A model generated the notes under the pieces. It was not told the DNA's origin. It was given only the letters and a program-made list of their open reading frames with translations, and searched no databases. A stretch of 39,082 bases of DNA from Clostridium thermopalmarium DSM 5974 (GTDB taxonomy: Bacteria > Bacillota > Clostridia > Clostridiales > Clostridiaceae). The stretch spans positions 1 to 39,082 of the forward strand of contig NZ_PVXN01000024.1 of NCBI RefSeq assembly GCF_002995795.1. Direction: 5' to 3'. Shown here piece by piece: positions 1 through 6,952 of this stretch. The translations under genes and the position numbers were made by a program. Position 1 is the first letter of the stretch, and each line of letters opens with the position of its first letter.

Positions 1-379
1 CATTAATTACATTGTCAAGGTCGGGTAGTATTTTCTACGAAAATCTCCACCCTTCCCTTAACAATTGCAACTAAAAGATTATGCGTGGTTTTCTCAATAA
101 GTGTTGCATTTAATATTGCAATTTAGAAAAAATTTATCACATTAAAATTCCATCATGTTAAATTATTTATTATAATAATATTCTTTTACATTACTTATGT
201 TACAACATTCTTTTTTAATTATAAAAACTTATTCATAAGTTTTATAAAAATTTCCATTGAATTTTACTATCTCTTCTGCAAAAACTAATAAGACAAAATA
301 ATAAATTGTCAACTCTTAATTTTCTTTGTTATACTATATCTATTACAAAACTTAGGAAATTGGAGGATTAAAATTACAT
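1..379. other. Intergenic region at the left edge
   Basis: No gene is visible. The first 60 bases hold a short hairpin (GTAG/CTAC around position 30) and a C-rich stretch. The rest is AT-rich. The only functional signal I can support is the promoter at 306-335 in front of the methyltransferase gene. Confidence 0.5.
306..335 (+). promoter_or_regulatory. Sigma-A type promoter of the methyltransferase gene
   Basis: TTGTCA (306-311) and TATACT (330-335) are separated by 18 bp, close to the vegetative consensus. Transcription would start near 342, leaving a leader of about 38 nt that contains the GGAGG ribosome binding site at about 362-366. Confidence 0.55.
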
Positions 380-1591
380 ATGAACAAACAAAGTATAGCT
401 AAACTAAAGCTTTTTTTCATGGGATTAGAGAATAGATATTCTGAAAACAGTTCTATTTTTAAAGAAATTACAACTACTTTTAAAGCTGGTCTAAAAACTT
501 TTAAAGGAAAAGGGTTCTATGAAAATGGAAACATAAAATATAATTTCAATGGAGTAACTGTAATAAAAAACATAAAAGATATACTTAAGGATATAGCAAA
601 AGATGCAGAAAGTTATGAATCTCTTGAACTTGTATATAGTGAAAGAGGTACTAATATATTGATTACTGCGGATAATAAAAATGTTTCAATGAAAAATATA
701 GAAATCTCTGAATCACCTTCTGATAAATCAGATAATAAGTCTAGAGGATTATGTGATGTAGGATGTAATGACCATAATGTAGATGTTAAAACCTCTACTC
801 TTTTAAATAGAGATTATTTTATTAAAGTGGGAAAAGCAGACCCTCTTCTCAAAGAAATCAACATTATGACCAAAGATGGAAAAATTAAGAATGATAAGAT
901 AAGGAAATATAATCAAATAGACCATTATGTTGAACTTTTAGACAATATATTTGATAAGCTTTCAAATAAAGGGACTTTAACTATATTAGATTGTGGATGT
1001 GGCAAATCATACCTTTCCTTTGTCTTAAATTACTACTTAACAGAAGTCAAAAAGTTAAAGTGTCACTTTATAGGAATAGATTACTCTGAATCTGTAATAA
1101 AATCTTCAAAAAAAATGGCTGAAAATCTTGGCTATAGAAATATGGAATTTCATGCTATGGATATAAAGGACTATGTTCCAAAGAGACAAATAAATGTGGT
1201 GCTATCTCTACATGCTTGCGACACTGCAACTGATATGGCTCTTGCTTTAGGAATAAGAGTAAATTCCGACGTTATAATTGCAGTTCCTTGCTGCCATAGA
1301 GAACTTTTAAATCAATATTCCTATGAACCTTTTAAACCTATAATAAAACATGGAATATTAAAGGCTAGAATGGCTGATATTCTGACTGATGGCATGAGAG
1401 CTGCTATGCTTGAAGCAAAGGGATATGATGTTTCTGTAGTTGAATATATATCTCCTCTTGAAACTCCTAAAAACCTTATGATTAGAGCCATAAAGACAAA
1501 AGATGAAGACCCTAAGGCCATGGAAGAATATTTAAACTTAATGCAAGTGCTAAATGTGTATCCAGCACTTTATAGATTTTTGAATGAATAA
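380..1591 (+). CDS. Class I SAM-dependent methyltransferase (Methyltransf_32-like)
   Basis: This 403-residue protein has a C-terminal Rossmann methyltransferase domain from about residue 170. The glycine-rich SAM loop is DCGCGKSYL at 204-212, followed by an acidic strand end (GIDYS), the LSLHACDTATD strand and a PCCHRE motif at 303-308. That arrangement fits the Methyltransf_32 family (PF13679), whose eukaryotic relatives include the GSTCD and RRNAD1 groups. The N-terminal 170 residues show no domain I recognise. The substrate is unknown; an RNA or protein target is a guess. The GGAGG ribosome binding site lies about 13 nt before the ATG, slightly far, but no better start is present. It is a single-gene unit with its own promoter and reads towards a convergent operon across a palindromic repeat. 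Confidence 0.7.
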   Translation: MNKQSIAKLKLFFMGLENRYSENSSIFKEITTTFKAGLKTFKGKGFYENGNIKYNFNGVTVIKNIKDILKDIAKDAESYESLELVYSERGTNILITADNKNVSMKNIEISESPSDKSDNKSRGLCDVGCNDHNVDVKTSTLLNRDYFIKVGKADPLLKEINIMTKDGKIKNDKIRKYNQIDHYVELLDNIFDKLSNKGTLTILDCGCGKSYLSFVLNYYLTEVKKLKCHFIGIDYSESVIKSSKKMAENLGYRNMEFHAMDIKDYVPKRQINVVLSLHACDTATDMALALGIRVNSDVIIAVPCCHRELLNQYSYEPFKPIIKHGILKARMADILTDGMRAAMLEAKGYDVSVVEYISPLETPKNLMIRAIKTKDEDPKAMEEYLNLMQVLNVYPALYRFLNE

Positions 1592-1636
1592 AACAATTGT
1601 AGCTTTGCCCACGACAAAACATCCATAACTTTTCAC

Positions 1637-1745
1637 GTGAATTGATGAAATATTTGAGCATCATGTATTAGATTTGCATTTATGAAATCTTCTTTGCATA
1701 GCGAAACTTTCATAAATGCAAATCTCATGTGTGATGTTATATATT
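1637..1745. repeat. Palindromic repeat, copy A
   Basis: This is one of two related ~110 bp elements; the other is at 2977-3088. Both begin GTGAATTGAT, continue with ATATTTGA and CATCA, and end TGATGTTAYATAT. Inside, the arms around GATTTGCATTTATGAA (1671-1686) and TTCATAAATGCAAATC fold into an imperfect hairpin of about 30 bp that extends outwards through CATCAT/GTGATG. The copy lies between the methyltransferase gene and the convergent DUF5316 gene, so it might also end transcription. It has no coding content. Confidence 0.6.
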
Positions 1746-1750
1746 GTTTT

Positions 1751-2047
1751 TTATCTATAAAGTTTAAAATATAGTATTATAGCAATTATAATGTTAGGAA
1801 GGCCAAATAAGGATACTGCTCTTGCCCAATTCTCTCCTTCCTCCAATGCCTTATTTCCCTTTTCTCCTCTTGCTTCAGCTCTTTTTCTTGAGATTAGCCC
1901 TATATTCTTAAACATACTAGACATTACAACGCTGATTACAGCTGCAACTCCAGATATTGCAAATGAAAACTGCCAATTATCAATTGCCATAGAAACTAAG
2001 GCTCCTATAGCAGCAACAAATAATCCTATTACTAAAGCAATAATCAT
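1751..2047 (-). CDS. Small membrane protein, DUF5316-like
   Basis: This 98-residue protein has three hydrophobic segments (about 2-21, 27-47 and 78-96) with a charged cytoplasmic loop (RKRAEARGEKGNKALEEGENWAR) between the second and third. Length, topology and the closing GLPNIIIAIILY stretch resemble the DUF5316 family of Firmicutes. The function is unknown. It starts 11 bp after the phosphoesterase gene with a GGAGGAGTA-type ribosome binding site, so the two are almost certainly co-transcribed. That linkage gives no specific functional clue. Confidence 0.6.
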   Translation of the reverse strand: MIIALVIGLFVAAIGALVSMAIDNWQFSFAISGVAAVISVVMSSMFKNIGLISRKRAEARGEKGNKALEEGENWARAVSLFGLPNIIIAIILYFKLYR

Positions 2048-2058
2048 ATTACTCCTCC

Positions 2059-2529
2059 TTACTTAACAGCTAGTTCAACTACTTTTGCTTCAACTGAATT
2101 CTCATATATTTCAAGATAAGCAATACTGACTGGTAATCTAAATCTTATTGGTCCTGCACTTCCTGGGTTTAAATACAATATTCCATCTTTTTCTTCCAAC
2201 GAAGGCTTATGGGAATGTCCACTAATAACCACATTAAAACCAGATCCTTTAGGATCTAAATCTAACTCGTTTATATCATGTAATATGTATATGAACTTTC
2301 CTCCAATCTCCACTATTTCAGTTTTAGGATATCTTTTGGCAAGTTCTCCTTTATCATTATTGCCTCTCACAGCAACAACAGGAGCTTTAATATTTAATTT
2401 TTCGATAATATCACTACTCCCAATGTCTCCTGCATGAATTATCATATCTACATTATTGAATGCTGATACAACTTCATCTCTTAACAACCCATGGGTATCT
2501 GAAATTACACCTATCTTATGCATACTCAT
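2059..2529 (-). CDS. YfcE/MJ0936-family metallophosphoesterase
   Basis: The product is a small calcineurin-like phosphodiesterase of 156 residues. Metal-ligand motifs are visible in order: GVISDTHG near the N-terminus, HAGDIG, RGNND, and the closing SGHSH followed by LNPGS. Members of this family hydrolyse phosphodiesters with Mn2+ or similar metals; the physiological substrate is generally unknown. The frame is open to 2565, but AAGGAGA with 6 nt spacing precedes the ATG at 2529 (MSMHKIGV), so that start is preferred. It is first in a two-gene operon with the DUF5316-like membrane protein. Confidence 0.85.
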   Translation of the reverse strand: MSMHKIGVISDTHGLLRDEVVSAFNNVDMIIHAGDIGSSDIIEKLNIKAPVVAVRGNNDKGELAKRYPKTEIVEIGGKFIYILHDINELDLDPKGSGFNVVISGHSHKPSLEEKDGILYLNPGSAGPIRFRLPVSIAYLEIYENSVEAKVVELAVK

Positions 2530-2572
2530 TATTGTCTCCTTATGATTTAATTTAATAATTTGCAAAATATAT

Positions 2573-2612
2573 AAAAATAGGACCTCTTAAATAATCATGA
2601 GGTTCCTATTTG
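2573..2612 (-). terminator. Terminator after the DUF4250 gene
   Basis: On the minus strand AAATAGGAACCTC and GAGGTCCTATTT form a stem with one bulge, followed by a T-rich run (TTTTATATATTTT). It lies 17 bp after the DUF4250 stop codon and separates that gene from the phosphoesterase operon. Confidence 0.7.
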
Positions 2613-2628
2613 TATTCTCATAACCAAT

Positions 2629-2823
2629 CTACACCGCCGTAAATTGGTTAATGGATTCAGTGTATTCGTAACCTACTGATTTCAGTTTGCTTTTTATTTT
2701 TTCAATATCTATTTCATAGTTATTACAAAAATCCTGAAGGCTATTAAATTCATTTCTTAATTTCATGTTAACTACACTTAATAGCATATAAGGATCCATA
2801 ACTAAAAGCTTTTCTCTATCCAT
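2629..2823 (-). CDS. DUF4250 domain-containing protein
   Basis: This 64-residue protein begins MDREKLLVMDPYMLLSVVNMKLR and closes with a CxxxYEIDIEKIKSKLKSVGYEY-type segment, the pattern of the DUF4250 family common in clostridia. The function is unknown. The helical, charged composition suggests a small cytosolic binding protein. The frame opens 12 codons earlier (2859), but no ribosome binding site precedes that ATG, whereas GGTGA precedes the ATG at 2823. It is a single gene with its own terminator. Confidence 0.7.
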   Translation of the reverse strand: MDREKLLVMDPYMLLSVVNMKLRNEFNSLQDFCNNYEIDIEKIKSKLKSVGYEYTESINQFTAV

Positions 2824-3303
2824 TATTATATCACCATCCAAATAAAAATTATAACTCATATTTTTTAATATATCAAAATCATGGCAATAGAATTATTTTA
2901 CAGCGTAAAATAGTTCTAAGTGGATGCGCAGTGGAAACACCTTCTTTATTTTCCTCTAGTTCCTATAAAATTTCCGGTGAATTGATTAGATATTTGAACA
3001 TCACCTATGGAATTTGCATTGTAGAAAGCGTTGAATAAGCAATTAGAAGCTTGCCTAAATGCAAATCCCATGCTTGATGTTACATATAAGAAAATTCCAT
3101 CGCAATTTTCTTAAATTCTTCTATTGTCAAATACATATTTTCATATATAATATACTAGTCAGGAGTGCAAAATAAATATATAAATACATTAATATTTATA
3201 TTTATTATTTTATTATTTCATAATTTTTAAACCAATATGCTCCAGTATATGAAATACAGCATAAGTTTAAAATATTATTATCTCATTTGAAAGAGGTGCT
3301 GCA
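2824..3303. other. Divergent intergenic region containing repeat copy B and hairpins
   Basis: No gene is visible. From left to right it holds an inverted repeat at 2887-2918 (GAATTATTTTAC and GTAAAATAGTTC around AGC), palindromic repeat copy B (2977-3088), a second small hairpin AGAAAATT/AATTTTCT at about 3089-3112, and then an AT-rich stretch that must carry the promoter of the 108-residue gene. I could not assign that promoter with confidence. Confidence 0.5.
2977..3088. repeat. Palindromic repeat, copy B
   Basis: This is the second copy of the element described at 1637-1745. Shared blocks are GTGAATTGAT, ATATTTGA, CATCA, a TTTGCATT / AATGCAAAT inverted pair and a terminal TTGATGTTACATAT. 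The middle (about 3022-3053) differs entirely from copy A while the arms are kept, so the fold rather than the loop sequence appears conserved. It lies between divergent genes. Confidence 0.55.
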
Positions 3304-3630
3304 ATGAAAAAATTTGAAGAACTTATAAACGAAACCTTAGAAGCTGAGGATTCTGAAGAATTAGAAGCTGCGGCAGATTTGTTTCAGTTTGGTGTAGAGA
3401 AAGGATATTATACCAAAACTCAAGCGGCTAGGTTTAATGATACTTATTGGAAGGTAAAGGATAGATGCTTAGCTACTGAGATTGCTAAACAAGTAAAAGG
3501 AAACAAGCTGGATATTATGAGTATAGTATCTAGTGCTTCAACTGACATTAAAAATGATAATGATAAACTTATGAATTATGTAAATGATCGTCTAAAGGCA
3601 TTAAGAGGAAAAATAAAGGGACTCAAATAG
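3304..3630 (+). CDS. Hypothetical 108-residue protein
   Basis: I do not recognise a family. The protein is acidic at the N-terminus (a run of E and D in residues 4-24) and basic at the C-terminus (RLKALRGKIKGLK). It is predicted mostly helical, has no signal peptide or membrane segment, and carries one Cys. The composition suggests a small cytosolic protein. AGAGGTG lies 6 nt before the ATG and a strong terminator follows, so it is a genuine single-gene unit. Confidence 0.6.
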   Translation: MKKFEELINETLEAEDSEELEAAADLFQFGVEKGYYTKTQAARFNDTYWKVKDRCLATEIAKQVKGNKLDIMSIVSSASTDIKNDNDKLMNYVNDRLKALRGKIKGLK

Positions 3631-3637
3631 ACATATT

Positions 3638-3675
3638 AAAAATCATCAATTAGCATTAATTGATGATTTTTTTAT
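3638..3675 (+). terminator. Terminator of the 108-residue gene
   Basis: AAATCATCAATTA and TAATTGATGATTT pair around a GCAT loop and run straight into seven T residues. It begins 8 bp after the stop codon. Confidence 0.85.
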
Positions 3676-3844
3676 TTTATCATAATCATGTTCTTTTTAA
3701 TATCAGAATATAATATCATATATTTTAATAAGTGTTTAACAATGATGATATATGTAAAAATTTTTAGAATATTAATCTATTGAACTTCTTTCGCATTAAT
3801 AGTAACATAAAATTAACTCATAAGTAAATATTTGGAGGTAATGA

Positions 3845-4705
3845 ATGAGAAGAGGAGATAAATATTTAATAGGTGAAGTAGAAAAAATTTGTAATGTTCC
3901 TAAAAAAACATTGCGTTATTATGACTCCATAGGACTAGTCGTTCCTGAACTTAGAGATGAAGGAAATAATTACAGATATTATAGTAAAAATCAGATGGTA
4001 ACAATATGTATAATTCGTAGATTACGAATGCTGGGATTTTCAATAGAAGAAATACGCGAAATACTGAATGATAACAAAGCAGAAACTCTTAAAAAAAATA
4101 TAGAACGTAAACTCATGGAAATGTCCAAGCAAATAAATGACTTGGAAAAAAAGTATTATGATACATGCGTTTTTCTAGAAAGACTTAAGAAAGGATCAGA
4201 TATGATTTCTTATTGCGACAAAGATAATAGTTTCAACACTGATATACACATTGAAGAAATTCCTGAGGTAGATTTAGTTTTTACTAAAAAATTAATGAAA
4301 AATTATTCTAATGAAGAGGTATCCTTAGAAAGATGGGTTGAAATAATTAATTTATGCAATGATCTACAGCTAAAAAGCAAAGGTTCAATTATTGTTACAT
4401 ATCATTCAAAACCTCTTGAGCAGTTTTTATATAAAGATTCTCTAGTTGAATTTGGAATGTGCATAGAATCTCCTACAAAATACGAGAATTGCAGAAAGTT
4501 TGGAGGATTTACCGCCGTCACTACTACCCACATTGGAAATTACTCAAATATTGTAAATACTCATATAAAAATGATACAGTGGATTAACAAAAATGGTTAC
4601 AAGATTGCAGGTAATATATCTGAAGAATTTATTATATCACCTCTTGATGTAAACAATGTAGACGAGCATATTACAAAAGTAATAATTCCTGTAACAAAAG
4701 CTTGA
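3845..4705 (+). CDS. MerR-family regulator with GyrI-like effector domain
   Basis: The 286-residue protein starts with a MerR winged-helix domain (about 6-75: YLIGEVEKICNVPKKTLRYYDSIG, then RYYSKNQ). A coiled-coil linker follows (about 85-115, KKNIERKLMEMSKQINDLEKK), then a C-terminal region of about 160 residues with the layout of a GyrI/BmrR ligand-binding domain. Such proteins sense hydrophobic cations or other small molecules and remodel promoters with long 19-20 bp spacers. GGAGG precedes the ATG. It converges on the CaiB-type gene and shares a two-way terminator with it. Nothing in the sequence ties it to the neighbouring catabolic operons beyond position. Confidence 0.8.
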   Translation: MRRGDKYLIGEVEKICNVPKKTLRYYDSIGLVVPELRDEGNNYRYYSKNQMVTICIIRRLRMLGFSIEEIREILNDNKAETLKKNIERKLMEMSKQINDLEKKYYDTCVFLERLKKGSDMISYCDKDNSFNTDIHIEEIPEVDLVFTKKLMKNYSNEEVSLERWVEIINLCNDLQLKSKGSIIVTYHSKPLEQFLYKDSLVEFGMCIESPTKYENCRKFGGFTAVTTTHIGNYSNIVNTHIKMIQWINKNGYKIAGNISEEFIISPLDVNNVDEHITKVIIPVTKA

Positions 4706-4737
4706 ATTGTAAACAATTTCTATAAATCAAAAGCTTA

Positions 4738-4760
4738 GGGAACTCTTCTTATGAGTTCCC
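4738..4760. terminator. Two-way terminator between the MerR and CoA-transferase genes
   Basis: GGGAACTC (4738-4745) and GAGTTCCC (4753-4760) enclose a 7-nt loop. T-rich sequence follows on the plus strand (ATTTCATTCTT), and the hairpin lies between two convergent genes 68 bp apart. It would end the long minus-strand operon as well. Confidence 0.75.
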
Positions 4761-4773
4761 ATTTCATTCTTAA

Positions 4774-5955
4774 TTATATAACACCTTCTGATTTTAGATT
4801 TTTAATTTCTTCTTCTGTAAGTCCGAAAACTTCTGCATTATGTTGTCCTAATAATGGAGATGGAGCTTCTACACTACCTGGAGTTTCTGAAAGCTTTATA
4901 ACACAGCCTTGGTAATATTGTTCTCCTGCTGTTGGGTGATTAACATGCACCATCATTTCTCTCGCCTGAATATGTGGATGCTCTATTGCCTCTTTAACGT
5001 TTAATACTGGACCGCATGGGATTCCTGCTTTATCCATTATATCTTCTATTTCTTTCTTCGTATAATTCTTGCACCAGTCACGAATTATATTTTGTAAATC
5101 TGGTACATAGTTTTCACAACGAGAAACATTTGTTTTATAACGAGGATCTTCAAGAAGTTCTTCATGACCTATAGTAGCACAGAATTTTTTAAATAACCTG
5201 TCATTACCAACTCCAAGAGCTACAAAACCATCCTTACACTTATAAATATCAAATGGACATATAGATGGATCTATATTTCCTTGACGTTCTGGAATAAAAC
5301 CACCTATTGTATAGTTTACAATTGCATTTTCGAGTAAACTGAAAATTGTATCTATCATTGATACGTCAACATGTTGTCCTTTACCTGTCTTTTCACGATT
5401 GTAAAGGGCTAATAGTATTCCTACTGATAAATAAATTCCTGCAACATGATCTGCAATAGAAGGTCCAACCTTTACTGGATCTGTGTGTTTAAAACCTGTA
5501 AGATAAACCATACCACCCATGGCCTGTGCTACGATATCATAACAAGGACGATGTGTAATTGGTCCATATTGTCCAAATCCTGAACCTGAAGCATAAATAA
5601 TAGTTGGATTTACCTTCTTTACAGACTCATAATCAATACCAAGCCTCTTTGTAACTCCACCCTTATAGTTCTCAACTAAAATATCAGCATCTTTTACAAG
5701 ATCATAGAACATCTGTAACCCTTTTTCAGTTTTAAGGTTAAGAGTTACTCCCTTTTTATTACGGTTTACAAAGCAATAGAAACCACTTTCACCACTCTTT
5801 TCATCAATCGGTCCCCATGTACGAGATTGTTCACCATCAACTGGCTCAATCTTTATAACCTCTGCACCATAGTCAGCTAAAATCATTGTACAGAATGGTC
5901 CATTTAATGCGGTAGTGAGGTCAATTACTTTTAAACCTTCAAGTGCTTTTCTCAT
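4774..5955 (-). CDS. CaiB/BaiF-type (class III) CoA transferase
   Basis: The 393-residue length is typical of the family. The N-terminal LKVIDLTTALNGPF and DYGAEVIKIEP motifs are present, and the catalytic Asp is at residue 169 in GPSIADHVAG, the position known from formyl-CoA transferase. The enzyme moves CoA between carboxylic acids through an aspartyl-CoA mixed anhydride. As the last gene of an operon with an acyl-CoA dehydrogenase, Etf and ammonia-lyase-like genes, I infer that it activates beta-alanine (or beta-aminoisobutyrate) with CoA taken from propionyl-CoA (or isobutyryl-CoA), which would need no ATP. The substrate is not shown by the sequence. A carnitine/crotonobetaine role is the main alternative. 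GGGGGAG precedes the ATG. Confidence 0.85.
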   Translation of the reverse strand: MRKALEGLKVIDLTTALNGPFCTMILADYGAEVIKIEPVDGEQSRTWGPIDEKSGESGFYCFVNRNKKGVTLNLKTEKGLQMFYDLVKDADILVENYKGGVTKRLGIDYESVKKVNPTIIYASGSGFGQYGPITHRPCYDIVAQAMGGMVYLTGFKHTDPVKVGPSIADHVAGIYLSVGILLALYNREKTGKGQHVDVSMIDTIFSLLENAIVNYTIGGFIPERQGNIDPSICPFDIYKCKDGFVALGVGNDRLFKKFCATIGHEELLEDPRYKTNVSRCENYVPDLQNIIRDWCKNYTKKEIEDIMDKAGIPCGPVLNVKEAIEHPHIQAREMMVHVNHPTAGEQYYQGCVIKLSETPGSVEAPSPLLGQHNAEVFGLTEEEIKNLKSEGVI

Positions 5956-5984
5956 CTATAAACTCCCCCTATATTTGACCTATA

Positions 5985-6362
5985 TTAATATGCCTCATAG
6001 ACAAACTGAACTACTGCTGATAGCGGTGGATCAGGTAATACATCAATAGAACTTGGGTATGGTGGATTTTCAGGAACTTCAATAATCTTAAAAGCACGAA
6101 CTTCAATTAATGCACGTTTCCCTTCTATCTTCTTAATTCTTCCAATATACTCCATATAGTCGCCTGCATATGAAGGAAGATAAAGACGAACTTTCTTTAC
6201 CTCAACACAATGACCTGTGTTTCCAAATTCTTTCGCCATAAGTCTGTTTGCTACATCATTCATAAGTGTAATATTTCTTGCACCGTTTACAACTCCGCCG
6301 CCATAAAATACATCACGGTCTGACATTCTATAACGAAATGTTACTGTTTGTTGTTCATTCAT
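5985..6362 (-). CDS. Diverged hotdog-fold ammonia-lyase-like subunit (short type)
   Basis: This 125-residue protein belongs to the single-hotdog family of 3-aminobutyryl-CoA and beta-alanyl-CoA ammonia lyases. Recognisable blocks are RYRMSDRDVFYGGGVVNGA (10-28), NDVANRL (35-41) and YAGDYMEYIGRI (65-76). Against the copy at 18292-18690, the His of the HYAG motif is Phe here (F19) and the conserved Glu of GDxxTEL is Arg (R40). It lacks the LQRGxQP tail of its neighbour. I infer that it forms a heteromer with the adjacent 152-residue protein, each supplying part of the site. Whether it is catalytic is open. AAGGAGAG precedes the ATG. Confidence 0.65.
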   Translation of the reverse strand: MNEQQTVTFRYRMSDRDVFYGGGVVNGARNITLMNDVANRLMAKEFGNTGHCVEVKKVRLYLPSYAGDYMEYIGRIKKIEGKRALIEVRAFKIIEVPENPPYPSSIDVLPDPPLSAVVQFVYEAY

Positions 6363-6413
6363 AACACAACTCTCCTTTATTTTATATTTTGGATTTAGAT
6401 TTTTATCTTAGAT

Positions 6414-6872
6414 TTATTCTGGAAAATCCTCTAGTGCACGCCATGGATCTTTTACTGTTCCATCTGGTTGTGCTCCACGCTGTAAGTGCTTTTTAACTAC
6501 TAAGCGAACATATCCTTCTGTACAAAGTACAGGTTCATCGAACCAAATCATATCTCCTGGTTTACAATCGGTTTTCCCTTCACGAAAAGCAGGTGTTGCA
6601 ACTTTATAAACTTCAATTTTACAGTCACGAGATGTGTTTCCAGCATGTATAAGAGTTGCTTTAAAATCAACCATATCTCCTACATAAATATCTTTGTAGC
6701 ATTTAACATCATGATATCCAAGGCAAAGTGACTCATCACCATCATTTAAAATCATTTGTTCTGTTTCAGCGTCTCCGATAAAATCAAATTGACGCCCAAT
6801 TGGTACTAGTCCATCTGGATTGCCAGCATCTGCTGTTGTCATGTTATAGCTTAAAAAAGATACTCTTCTCAT
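6414..6872 (-). CDS. Diverged hotdog-fold ammonia-lyase-like subunit (long type)
   Basis: The 152-residue protein aligns by eye with the 143-residue subunit at 17811-18242. Shared blocks are GDAETEQ/GDVGTEL, DGDESL, YVGD, AGNTSRDC, YKVATPA and a C-terminal LQRGAQPDG tail. Where that subunit has HYAGG, this one has DAGNPDG (D15), so the otherwise conserved His is missing, while the Glu (E38) is kept. The short partner shows the reverse losses, which supports a mixed complex. In this operon it is inferred to act on a beta-aminoacyl-CoA or its enoyl-CoA product. AGGAGG lies 8 nt before the ATG. Confidence 0.65.
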   Translation of the reverse strand: MRRVSFLSYNMTTADAGNPDGLVPIGRQFDFIGDAETEQMILNDGDESLCLGYHDVKCYKDIYVGDMVDFKATLIHAGNTSRDCKIEVYKVATPAFREGKTDCKPGDMIWFDEPVLCTEGYVRLVVKKHLQRGAQPDGTVKDPWRALEDFPE

Positions 6873-6906
6873 TATGACATCCTCCTAATATTTTTTATTA
6901 TTTACA

Positions 6907-6928
6907 TGCCTGCGCAATTGCGCACGCA
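6907..6928 (-). other. Intercistronic hairpin before the hotdog genes
   Basis: TGCGCAATTGCGCA (6911-6924) is a perfect 14 bp palindrome, extended by TGC/GCA on both sides after one mismatch. It is unusually GC-rich for this region and is not followed by a T run, so mRNA processing or a partial stop between the permease and hotdog genes is more likely than a full terminator. Confidence 0.45.
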
Positions 6929-6952
6929 TTGATTTAACTAAGTTTTAAACTA

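Noticed and set aside
3845-4705. MerR regulator as the controller of the two catabolic operons
   Set aside because: MerR activators act on 19-20 bp spacers, whereas both shared promoters have 17 bp. The gene faces the operon across a terminator and shows no copy of the operator upstream. Adjacency alone is too weak.
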